This document shows, piece after piece, positions 1 through 6,644 of a DNA stretch of 64,000 bases. The DNA is from an uncultured Lachnospiraceae bacterium. Lineage in GTDB: Bacteria; Bacillota; Clostridia; Lachnospirales; Lachnospiraceae. The stretch lies in assembly GCA_910588955.1 (NCBI GenBank), contig CAJURQ010000001.1, positions 124,001 to 188,000 on the forward strand, given 5' to 3'. The stretch's first letter is position 1, and each line of letters opens with the position of its first letter. The notes below the pieces were generated by a model, which was given only the letters and a program-made list of their open reading frames with translations, was not told the DNA's origin and did not search any database. The position numbers and the translations under genes are program-made.

Positions 1-535
1 GAAAGCGGTTTAGGATTTCGACATTTTCATAGCGCAGATCGTTTCGGTTGCCGTTGATGAAACGGTAGTCCCGTCCTTCTACGGCGTAATTTTTGATGCC
101 GTAACGGCTCATGATGTTGACCTGCATACCGTAGTCGGCGACGAAATAGTGACCGCCGCGTCTGGAAATTTTGCGGGAGGAATAGTAGAACAGGTCGTCC
201 TTGTCAAAAATGAAAAATTCAGCCGGGGAAAAGTAGTAATAAAAAAAACGGGGACGAATGTAAATGGGCGAGGAAAAATAGAGCCCGTTGTCCCGGAAAT
301 TAATCAGGCAGACCCATTTTTCAAAGGCGAGCGGGGAGTTTTCGCGGTAGTCCTCAAGCCGGAGAGAGGCGTCGTTTAAGAGCGCAGAGGCGGTACAGTA
401 AATCTCATGCGCTTTTTGTCTGTCTCTATGGCTGCCGAGGCTGATGTGTTTATTGCGATAAGTTAACGAAGCGCGAAAGTAGACGGTTCCGTCCTTGCGT
501 TTTGCCGTGTACACGCCCGGTAATGGCTGGTTCAT
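1..535 (-). CDS. AP2/HNH-like DNA-binding protein, 3' truncated by window edge
   Basis: An open minus-strand frame starts at an ATG (535-533) preceded by an AAGGAGG site and runs off the window edge, so the C-terminus is missing. The first 45 residues (GVYTAKRKDG, then ISLGSHRD, then KAHEIY) resemble an AP2-type DNA-binding domain. Near the visible end, YRFINGNRNDLRYENVEILN resembles the last part of an HNH homing-endonuclease module. Proteins of this architecture occur in phages, mobile elements and free-standing in Clostridia. Whether this one cuts DNA cannot be judged because the end is missing. The assignment is by motif only; the open frame and ribosome site make it a real gene. Confidence 0.6.
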   Translation of the reverse strand, partial: MNQPLPGVYTAKRKDGTVYFRASLTYRNKHISLGSHRDRQKAHEIYCTASALLNDASLRLEDYRENSPLAFEKWVCLINFRDNGLYFSSPIYIRPRFFYYYFSPAEFFIFDKDDLFYYSSRKISRRGGHYFVADYGMQVNIMSRYGIKNYAVEGRDYRFINGNRNDLRYENVEILNRF

Positions 536-685
536 GTGCCGCTCCTCCTTATTAAGTAATTGTACCATTTTTGAGAAAAAAAACAAATTCAGAAATATTT
601 TTCCTGTTTTCTGCATAGAATATGATAGCAGCCAAATGAGTCACAGTGTTTCAAACAGTAAACTGCTTTGACTATGGAGGAAGAG

Positions 686-1306
686 ATGTACAGGAAATAT
701 ATTACAGGCTTCTTTTTGGCGGGGATGACCATATTATCATCATGGCTCTGCGTCAGGGAGCTGAAGATTGACCGAATATCGGTCAAGCCTGCTTTTCGCA
801 TGGAATACCTTGACACGTCGATGGAGGAAGATAAGCAAAGCTTTGTGGAGATGCTTGAGAGCGTATCTTCCGGACAGAGAGTGGTGGATTACGAGGTGTT
901 GGAGCAGACGAAGAAGTATCAGTTGTCGGACAAGGACTATGACGCGCTTCTTCGGATTGTGGAGGCGGAAGCAGGCGGCGAGGATCAGGACGGGAAACTT
1001 CTGGTGGCAAACGTTGTCCTAAACAGGGTGAATAACGACCTGTTTCCGGATACGGTGCTTGAGGTGGTCATGCAGAAGGAGCAGGGAATTGCCCAGTTTT
1101 CACCTACCGTGGACGGCAGATACACAAACGTCTGCGTAAGCGATGATACGGTGGCGGCGGTGGAGCGCGCCCTTTACGGGGAAGATATTTCCCGGGGAGC
1201 GTTGTATTTCTGTGCCCGCGAAAAGGCGGATTCCGACAAGCTGAAATGGTTCGACAGAAAACTGACCAGACTTTTTTCTTACGGGCACCATGAATTCTTT
1301 TTATGA
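686..1306 (+). CDS. Cell wall hydrolase, SleB/CwlJ (Hydrolase_2) type
   Basis: A 206-residue protein with an N-terminal membrane anchor or signal (GFFLAGMTILSSWLC) and a C-terminal SleB-type domain from about residue 95 (YDALLRIVEAEAGGE, LVANVVLNRV, GIAQFSP, ALYFCA). This family cleaves peptidoglycan; SleB and CwlJ act on spore cortex, but paralogues work on vegetative wall, and the sequence alone does not decide. The glutamate in VEAEAGGE is the expected catalytic residue. The ATG at 686 is chosen because GGAGG at 676-680 precedes it by 5 bases; in-frame upstream starts at 668 and 674 lie before or across that site. It is a single gene divergent from the AP2/HNH gene. Confidence 0.82.
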   Translation: MYRKYITGFFLAGMTILSSWLCVRELKIDRISVKPAFRMEYLDTSMEEDKQSFVEMLESVSSGQRVVDYEVLEQTKKYQLSDKDYDALLRIVEAEAGGEDQDGKLLVANVVLNRVNNDLFPDTVLEVVMQKEQGIAQFSPTVDGRYTNVCVSDDTVAAVERALYGEDISRGALYFCAREKADSDKLKWFDRKLTRLFSYGHHEFFL

Positions 1307-1320
1307 GGATTGTTGCGTGC

Positions 1321-1450
1321 ACTTGAAAAGTGTGTTACCATTCAAGTTGGCAATGGAGCAGTCGCAGTAAATGCCGATGGCATTAACTGCACGAGTATCG
1401 CTTCGCGAACTCGGTGCTTGTGAAGCTCATGGGTAAGTTTGCACTGCGGG
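1321..1450. other. Hairpin-rich intergenic segment before thrC
   Basis: Successive inverted repeats lie in this gap: ACTTGAA/TTCAAGT (1321-1347), an 11-pair stem with one A-A mismatch around a GAT loop (1364-1390), and CGAGT..CGC/GCG..ACTCG just after it. No promoter, T-box, lysine-switch or terminator motif was recognised. It could be a structured thrC leader or an intergenic palindromic repeat. Confidence 0.4.
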
Positions 1451-1484
1451 CACTCAGATTTATATAATTCATAAGAAGAAAGGT

Positions 1485-2984
1485 ATGGAAAAAAGAATGG
1501 AAGTTTTATACAGCAGCACCAGAGACGGCAGGGAAAAGATCACGGCGTCACAGGCTATTTTAAAGGGTCTGTCCGAGGACGGGGGCTTGTTTGTGCCGGA
1601 CCATATTCCCGCGCTTTCCTGCACCATGAGGGAGCTTGCGGGCAAAAGCTATCAGGAGACCGCCTACGAAGTGATGAAGCTGTTTCTCACGGATTTTACG
1701 GAGGAGGAGCTGAAAACCTGTATCGCGCGCGCTTACGACGCGAAATTTGACACGGAGGTGATCGCGCCGCTTGTGGAGGCGGAGGGCGCATACTATCTGG
1801 AACTGTTCCATGGAGCGACCATTGCTTTTAAGGATATGGCATTGTCGATTCTGCCCCATCTGATGATTGCTTCCGCGAAAAAGAATCATGTGGAGAATGA
1901 GATAGTTATTCTGACGGCGACTTCCGGCGACACGGGCAAGGCGGCTCTTGCAGGCTTTGCGGGTGTGGCGGGTACGAAGATCATTGTGTTTTATCCGAAG
2001 AACGGCGTCAGCCCTATTCAGGAGAAACAGATGGTGACCCAGAAGGGCGACAACACCTTTGTGGTGGGCATCCACGGCAATTTCGACGACGCACAGACAG
2101 GAGTGAAGAAACTGTTTAACGATAAGGAGTTGGCAGCCGAGATGGCGGCGCACGGCTTACAGTTTTCTTCCGCCAATTCCATCAATATCGGCAGGCTGGT
2201 GCCTCAGGTCGTCTATTATGTGTACGCTTACGTGCAGCTTTTGAAGGAGGAGAAGATTGCGGACGGGGAAAAGATCAATGTGGTCGTTCCCACGGGAAAC
2301 TTTGGCAATATTCTGGCGGCGTTTTACGCGAAGAATATGGGTGTGCCGATTCATAAACTGATCTGCGCCTCCAATGAAAATAAGGTGCTCTACGATTTCT
2401 TCCAGACGGGAGACTATGACAGGAACAGGGAGTTTAAGCTGACCAGTTCCCCCTCTATGGATATTCTGATTTCCAGTAATTTAGAGAGGCTGATCTACCG
2501 TATCGCAGGCGGCGATCCGGAGAAAAATGCCGCCATGATGAAGAGCCTGTCCGAGCAGGGCAGTTATCAGATCACGGCGGAAATGAGAGAGCAGCTCGCC
2601 GATTTCTACGGGAATTTTGCGGATGAGAAGGAGACGGCGGATCGGATCAAAGCAATGTACGAAAATACGGGCTATGTGCTCGATACACACACGGCGGTGG
2701 CGAGCGCGGTGTACGGCAAGTATGTGTCCGACACAGAGGACGAGACGAAGACAGTGATCGCCTCCACGGCGAGTCCCTTCAAGTTTACAAGAAGCGTGAT
2801 GAACGCTATTGACCCGAAGTATGACGCCATGGGTGATTTTGAGCTGGTGGATGAGCTTTCCAAAATTGGCAATGTGGCGGTACCGCGGGCGATTGATGAG
2901 ATCCGCACCGCGCCGGTTTTGCACGACCACGTGTGCGATAAGACAGAGATGAAGGCGGCTGTTAAGCAGTTTCTCGGTTTTTAA
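1485..2984 (+). CDS. thrC: Threonine synthase
   Basis: A pyridoxal-phosphate enzyme that converts O-phosphohomoserine to threonine, the last step of the pathway. The 499 residues include the PLP-lysine context FHGATIAFKDMALSILPH near residue 110, the phosphate-binding SGDTGKAALAGF and the SANSINIGRL segment. Length fits the longer, fungal/proteobacterial-like class of ThrC with an N-terminal extension (YSSTRDG...GLSEDGGLFVPD). The start is uncertain between the ATG at 1485 and that at 1497: AAGAAAGG at 1476-1483 is too close for the first and 13 bases from the second. The gene stands alone and ends near a convergent terminator. Confidence 0.93.
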   Translation: MEKRMEVLYSSTRDGREKITASQAILKGLSEDGGLFVPDHIPALSCTMRELAGKSYQETAYEVMKLFLTDFTEEELKTCIARAYDAKFDTEVIAPLVEAEGAYYLELFHGATIAFKDMALSILPHLMIASAKKNHVENEIVILTATSGDTGKAALAGFAGVAGTKIIVFYPKNGVSPIQEKQMVTQKGDNTFVVGIHGNFDDAQTGVKKLFNDKELAAEMAAHGLQFSSANSINIGRLVPQVVYYVYAYVQLLKEEKIADGEKINVVVPTGNFGNILAAFYAKNMGVPIHKLICASNENKVLYDFFQTGDYDRNREFKLTSSPSMDILISSNLERLIYRIAGGDPEKNAAMMKSLSEQGSYQITAEMREQLADFYGNFADEKETADRIKAMYENTGYVLDTHTAVASAVYGKYVSDTEDETKTVIASTASPFKFTRSVMNAIDPKYDAMGDFELVDELSKIGNVAVPRAIDEIRTAPVLHDHVCDKTEMKAAVKQFLGF

Positions 2985-3073
2985 CAGATTGCTTTTTTGG
3001 CAACGCCGTGAGGATATGAAAGGCGATTTCCGGCTGGAAACGCACGAGGAACATAAGAGAGAAGAATAAGTGA

Positions 3074-3120
3074 AAAAATAAGAGCACTGTGTTGTTAGTT
3101 TTTACACAATGCTCTTATTT
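3074..3120. terminator. Bidirectional terminator between thrC and citrate synthase
   Basis: An inverted repeat AATAAGAGCA / TGCTCTTATTT with an inner TGTGT/ACACA stem, flanked by A-rich and T-rich runs, sits between two convergent genes. It can terminate both. Confidence 0.85.
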
Positions 3121-3146
3121 GTTAGTTTATTTTTCATTATAGCTGC

Positions 3147-4517
3147 TCAGGCGTTTCTCTCGAAAAGATTCTGGTAATCTCTGTCCACGCAGATTGTCTT
3201 GTATGCGGGACGAATAATCTTGCCGTTGTTTGCCAGCTCCTCCATGCGGTGTGCGCTCCAGCCAACGATTCTGGCGATGGCGAAAATCGGCGTGTACAAT
3301 TCCATCGGTAGATTCAACATGCTGTAAACGAAACCGGAGTAGAAGTCCACGTTGATGTTGACGCCCTTGTAGATGGGACGCTCCTCCGCGATCAGTTCGG
3401 GAGCAAGCCGCTCCACCAGATTGTAGAGCGCAAATTCGTCGTGCAGTCCCTTCTCGTCGGAAAGCCTTTCCACGAAAGACTTGAAGATGACGGCACGGGG
3501 GTCGGACTTGGAGTATACGGCATGTCCTACGCCGTAGATCAGTCCTGCGTGGTCGAACGCCTCCTTGTGCAGAAGCTTTTTCAGATAGTCCGCAACCTGT
3601 CCCTCATTGCTCCAGTCGGAGATCTCCCGTTTCATCTCGTCAAACATCTTCACCACTTTGATGTTGGCACCGCCGTGACGGGGACCTTTCAAGGAACCGA
3701 TCGCCGCCGCGATCACGGAATAGGTGTCCGTGAGGGAGGAGGTGACAACGTGGGTCGTAAAGGAAGAGTTGTTACCGCCGCCGTGCTCCATGTGCAGGAT
3801 CAGGGCGATATCCAGAACTCTCGCCTCCAGAGGCGTATATTTATTGTCCGGGCGCAGAATATGTAAAATGTTTTCCGCGTTTGACAGATGAGGCTGGGGC
3901 TGATGGATGTAAAGGCTTTCTCCATTGTGGTAGTGGTTGTAAGCCTGATAGCCGTAGATGGAAAGCATCGGGAAGAGCGCGATCAGCTGCAAACACTGTC
4001 TGAGCACGTTTGGCAGGGACGTGTCGTCCGCCCTGTCATCGTAGGAGTAGAGCGTCAGCACGCATCTCGCCAGCGTGTTCATCATATCGTTGCTGGGCGC
4101 TTTCATGATGATGTCGCGTACAAAACTGGTGGGCAGGGAGCGGTAGCTGTTTAAAAGCTTCGTAAACTCCGCCAGCTCCTCCGCGTTCGGCAGCTTGTCG
4201 AACAGGAGAAGGTAAGTGACTTCCTCAAAGCCGAAACGACCGTCCGCAGAAAGACCATTTACCAGATCCTGCACGTTGTATCCCCGGTAGAAGAGCTTGC
4301 CGTGGGTAGGCACCTGTACGCCGTCCACGATCTTGTTGGCGCGCACATCGGAAATATTCGTTAAACCGGCAAGTACACCTTTACCATTTAAGTCTCTTAA
4401 GCCGCGCTTGACGTCAAATTTCGTGAAAAGTTCCGTATCGATAATGCCGGCTTGTTCGCTCATGTTAGCGAGCCGCACAATTTCGGGGGTAATTTCAGAA
4501 AAGCTGTTCTGTTCCAT
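3147..4517 (-). CDS. gltA: Citrate synthase
   Basis: Condenses acetyl-CoA with oxaloacetate to citrate, feeding 2-oxoglutarate and glutamate synthesis in anaerobes with a partial citric acid cycle. Catalytic segments are all present: HMEHGGGNNS, GPRHGGAN, GVGHAVYSKSDPR and NVDFYSG, which hold the two histidines and the aspartate of the family. At 456 residues it is longer than the usual 370-430 because of an N-terminal extension, as in other clostridial citrate synthases. AGGAGG lies 7 bases before the ATG. A 2-methylcitrate activity cannot be excluded from sequence. Upstream is a promoter with a hairpin at the predicted 5' end of the message. Confidence 0.93.
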   Translation of the reverse strand: MEQNSFSEITPEIVRLANMSEQAGIIDTELFTKFDVKRGLRDLNGKGVLAGLTNISDVRANKIVDGVQVPTHGKLFYRGYNVQDLVNGLSADGRFGFEEVTYLLLFDKLPNAEELAEFTKLLNSYRSLPTSFVRDIIMKAPSNDMMNTLARCVLTLYSYDDRADDTSLPNVLRQCLQLIALFPMLSIYGYQAYNHYHNGESLYIHQPQPHLSNAENILHILRPDNKYTPLEARVLDIALILHMEHGGGNNSSFTTHVVTSSLTDTYSVIAAAIGSLKGPRHGGANIKVVKMFDEMKREISDWSNEGQVADYLKKLLHKEAFDHAGLIYGVGHAVYSKSDPRAVIFKSFVERLSDEKGLHDEFALYNLVERLAPELIAEERPIYKGVNINVDFYSGFVYSMLNLPMELYTPIFAIARIVGWSAHRMEELANNGKIIRPAYKTICVDRDYQNLFERNA

Positions 4518-4563
4518 TTATGTACCTCCTTCTTCCAAAACTGGTGTTGCTTTGTGACAAAAA

Positions 4564-4594
4564 CGGTGCAGGGGTACGGTTCACCCTTGCACCG
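4564..4594 (-). promoter_or_regulatory. 5'-leader hairpin of citrate synthase, terminator-like
   Basis: Perfect arms CGGTGCA and ACCC/GGGT form a long stem. On the minus strand it is followed directly by five T residues (plus-strand A run 4559-4563). It begins about where transcription from the upstream promoter should start, so it would cap the mRNA 5' end or act as an early terminator. Confidence 0.55.
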
Positions 4595-4602
4595 ACTCTA
4601 TT

Positions 4603-4632
4603 ATCATAGCATGAAAAACGGTGCGGAAACAA
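4603..4632 (-). promoter_or_regulatory. Probable sigma-A promoter of citrate synthase
   Basis: Reading the minus strand, TTGTTT (4632-4627) and TATGAT (4608-4603) are 18 bases apart. Predicted start of transcription is near 4596. Confidence 0.45.
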
Positions 4633-4718
4633 GAAAAAACAGTAATTTAACAAATATTTAATATTATGTTAACAAAATTTAAATACGAAATAGTAAAATA
4701 GTACCAGACAAGAATGCG

Positions 4719-4743
4719 TACAGTAACAAAGTCCCGAACTGTA
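4719..4743. promoter_or_regulatory. Inverted repeat upstream of deoC
   Basis: TACAGT and ACTGTA are separated by 13 bases in the 329-base AT-rich divergent region 4518-4846. This could be an operator for deoC or citrate synthase. Apart from this, the citrate synthase promoter and its hairpin, nothing else was recognised in the region; deoC promoter boxes are not clear. Confidence 0.25.
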
Positions 4744-4846
4744 ACTGTGTACAATTCTATTTTTGAGTGGAAATTTTGGGCGGCAGGGATTACAATGGTA
4801 AAATGAAAGTTATGACAGACGGAAACCGGATGAGAGAGGAGAAGAT

Positions 4847-5494
4847 ATGGATAAGAATGAAATTTTGAAAAGGGTAGATCATACACAGTTAAAGGCGTAC
4901 GCCACATGGGAGGACATAGTTACCCTCTGCGACGAGGCAATCGAGTTTGGGACGGCTTCGGTCTGTGTGCCGCCGGCATATATCGGAAGAATCCATGAGA
5001 CATACGGGGATAAGATCAATATCTGTACCGTGGTGGGATTCCCGCTGGGCTACAGCGTGACGGAGGCGAAAGTAGCCGAGACGCAGAAAGCCATCGAGGA
5101 TGGCGCGAACGAGATCGACATGGTGGTCAACATCAGCGATGTGAAAAACGGGCTTTACGGGAAGGTGGAGGAGGAGATCCGCGCCTTAAAGAAAGCCTGC
5201 GGCGACAAAACTTTAAAGGTGATTATCGAGACATGCTATCTGACGCAGGAAGAGAAGATTGCCATGTGCCGCGCGGTTACGGCGGCGGGCGCGGACTATA
5301 TCAAGACTTCCACCGGCTTTGGCACGGGTGGGGCGACACTGGAGGACGTCCGTCTCTTCAAGGAGCATATTGGACCAAATGTAAAGATCAAGGCGGCGGG
5401 CGGCATCTCCACGCTGGAAGATCTGGAGGCGTTTGTGGAGGCAGGGTGCGACAGGATCGGCACCTCGAGAGCGGTAGGACTGCTGCGCGATTAA
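4847..5494 (+). CDS. deoC: Deoxyribose-phosphate aldolase
   Basis: Cleaves 2-deoxyribose-5-phosphate to glyceraldehyde-3-phosphate and acetaldehyde in deoxynucleoside breakdown. The TIM-barrel enzyme of 215 residues has the family's normal length. Visible motifs are VVGFPLGYS, the aspartate-bearing NEIDMVVNI, and the Schiff-base lysine in DYIKTSTGFGTGGAT, followed by the phosphate-binding KAAGGI and GTSRAV segments. GAGAGGAG precedes the ATG. No other deo genes are adjacent, so it is probably transcribed alone. Confidence 0.95.
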   Translation: MDKNEILKRVDHTQLKAYATWEDIVTLCDEAIEFGTASVCVPPAYIGRIHETYGDKINICTVVGFPLGYSVTEAKVAETQKAIEDGANEIDMVVNISDVKNGLYGKVEEEIRALKKACGDKTLKVIIETCYLTQEEKIAMCRAVTAAGADYIKTSTGFGTGGATLEDVRLFKEHIGPNVKIKAAGGISTLEDLEAFVEAGCDRIGTSRAVGLLRD

Positions 5495-5507
5495 GTTTAT
5501 ACTTTTT

Positions 5508-5527
5508 TAGGAAATTTTTCCTATTTT
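5508..5527. terminator. Short terminator after deoC
   Basis: TAGGA/TCCTA arms around an AT-rich loop, preceded by six T and followed by TTTT, 14 bases after the deoC stop codon. Confidence 0.5.
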
Positions 5528-5531
5528 CTGT

Positions 5532-5560
5532 TTGTTTTTTCAAGCGGAAAGCGGTATAAT
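5532..5560 (+). promoter_or_regulatory. Sigma-A type promoter of the flagellin-like gene
   Basis: TTGTTT (5532-5537), 17 bases, TATAAT (5555-5560). It does not look like a sigma-D flagellar promoter, which is notable for a flagellin-family gene. Confidence 0.6.
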
Positions 5561-5568
5561 ATAACTGG

Positions 5569-5675
5569 TGCAAAAGAAAAATAAGCGACGCCGTAGGCGG
5601 CATTTATTTTTCTTGCATCGTTAACGAGCAAACATCCGACGAAGGCGGACATAAAGTGCGTAAGCGCGAGTTTGC
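5569..5675 (+). other. Structured 5' leader of the flagellin-like gene
   Basis: A long hairpin (5569-5617) has arms TGCAA..AGAAAAATAA / TTATTTTTCTTGCA and an inner CGCC/GGCG stem. Next comes a three-way junction: GCAAAC (5628-5633) pairs with GTTTGC (5670-5675) and encloses TCCG/CGGA and GTGC/GCGC hairpins. It begins a few bases after the promoter. It matches no riboswitch I can name; it may be a structured leader or an intergenic repeat element. Confidence 0.45.
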
Positions 5676-5708
5676 GAGTCATTTAAACATAGAGGAAGGA
5701 GCATGCAT

Positions 5709-6476
5709 ATGAGAATAGGTGCGGTATCACCTCAAAAGGATCTTTTCTGGTCATATTCCCATCTCTCCAGCGGCAAGCGGATCAACACCGCGAAAGACGA
5801 CGCGGCGGGGCTTGCTATCGCGAGCAGGATGAAAATGCAGGAAACCGGGTATAAGGTTGGCGCGGACAATGCGGGGATGGCGATCGGCGCCTCCAACGTG
5901 GCGGAGGGCGCGCTGGGCGGCATGTCGGATTACTTACAGAGAATCCGGGAGCTTGCCGTGCGGTCTATGAACGGCATCAATTCCGACGCTGATAAACAGA
6001 CTTACCAGAAAGAGATCGACCAGCTCAAGCAGGGCATAGAGGGGCTTGCGAGAAATACCAGCTTTAACGAACAGAAGCTCTTGGACGGCAGTATGGCTGA
6101 CATGGCGATCGCGACTTCCCCGAACGGCGGCGGTATGCATATCCAAATGGAAAACTCCACGCTGGAGGCTCTGGGGATTGCCGATCTGGACGTCACCTCG
6201 AAGGATTTCAGTCTGGAGGCAATAGACAAGGCGTTAGATATGGTTTCGGAGCGCAGAAGCAGTCTGGGCGCGTCCACAAACGCTTTGCAGTACACGCGCA
6301 ATTTAAATAATTCCTCGGCGCTCAACCAGCTTTCTTCCAGAAGCCGTCTGGAGGATCTGGATTTCCCGAAGGCGATTGCGAAAAAGAAACAGGATGAAGT
6401 GTTCGGGCAGTACCGGATGGCAATGTTACGGCGGCAGATGGATGAAAAGAGAAAGTCTGCGGCGGCATTATTCTAA
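5709..6476 (+). CDS. Short divergent flagellin-like protein
   Basis: This 255-residue protein has the flagellin N-terminal signature HLSSGKRINTAKDDAAGLAI followed by AEGALGGMSDYLQRIRELAV and FNEQKLLDGS, and a flagellin C-terminal helix (SSLGAS, SRLEDLDFPKAIAKKKQDEV). Two features depart from true flagellins. The stretch before LSSG is shorter and lacks the usual Asn/Ala heptads, and the C-terminal helix is rich in Arg and Lys. The variable surface domain is almost absent. The ATG at 5709 is preferred over 5703 because AAGGAG (5696-5701) is 7 bases before it. No flagellar genes lie nearby. It may be a minor filament subunit, a secreted flagellin-like protein or a relic. Confidence 0.75.
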   Translation: MRIGAVSPQKDLFWSYSHLSSGKRINTAKDDAAGLAIASRMKMQETGYKVGADNAGMAIGASNVAEGALGGMSDYLQRIRELAVRSMNGINSDADKQTYQKEIDQLKQGIEGLARNTSFNEQKLLDGSMADMAIATSPNGGGMHIQMENSTLEALGIADLDVTSKDFSLEAIDKALDMVSERRSSLGASTNALQYTRNLNNSSALNQLSSRSRLEDLDFPKAIAKKKQDEVFGQYRMAMLRRQMDEKRKSAAALF

Positions 6477-6509
6477 GGACACAGGAAAGGTCAAGGCGCT
6501 TTTGGTCTA

Positions 6510-6538
6510 TTGACTTTTTAAAGGCTGTCTGAGATAAT
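6510..6538 (+). promoter_or_regulatory. Sigma-A promoter of pckA
   Basis: TTGACT (6510-6515), 17 bases, GATAAT (6533-6538), about 105 bases before the pckA start. Confidence 0.6.
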
Positions 6539-6575
6539 GTTAAAGGTGTGCGGACAAGTACATGCGAGGGACATT

Positions 6576-6609
6576 CGGGATTCCGGAGAGCCATTCTCCG
6601 GATATCCCG
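6576..6609 (+). promoter_or_regulatory. Strong hairpin in the pckA leader
   Basis: CGGGAT and CCGGAGA pair with TCTCCGG and ATCCCG around a short loop, between the promoter and the ribosome site. No T run follows, so it is more likely an mRNA-stabilising or protein-binding element than a terminator. Confidence 0.45.
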
Positions 6610-6644
6610 TGAACCAATACAATTTTTAAGGAGGAGAACGTAAA

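Noticed and set aside
3441..3866. Plus-strand frame opposite citrate synthase
   Set aside because: Antisense to a complete enzyme gene, no ribosome site.
5628..5675. Possible c-di-GMP (GEMM) riboswitch before the flagellin-like gene
   Set aside because: GCAAAC and GGACATAAAG look alike, but GCAAAC pairs with a downstream GTTTGC and the second stem and tetraloop-receptor pattern of GEMM are missing.
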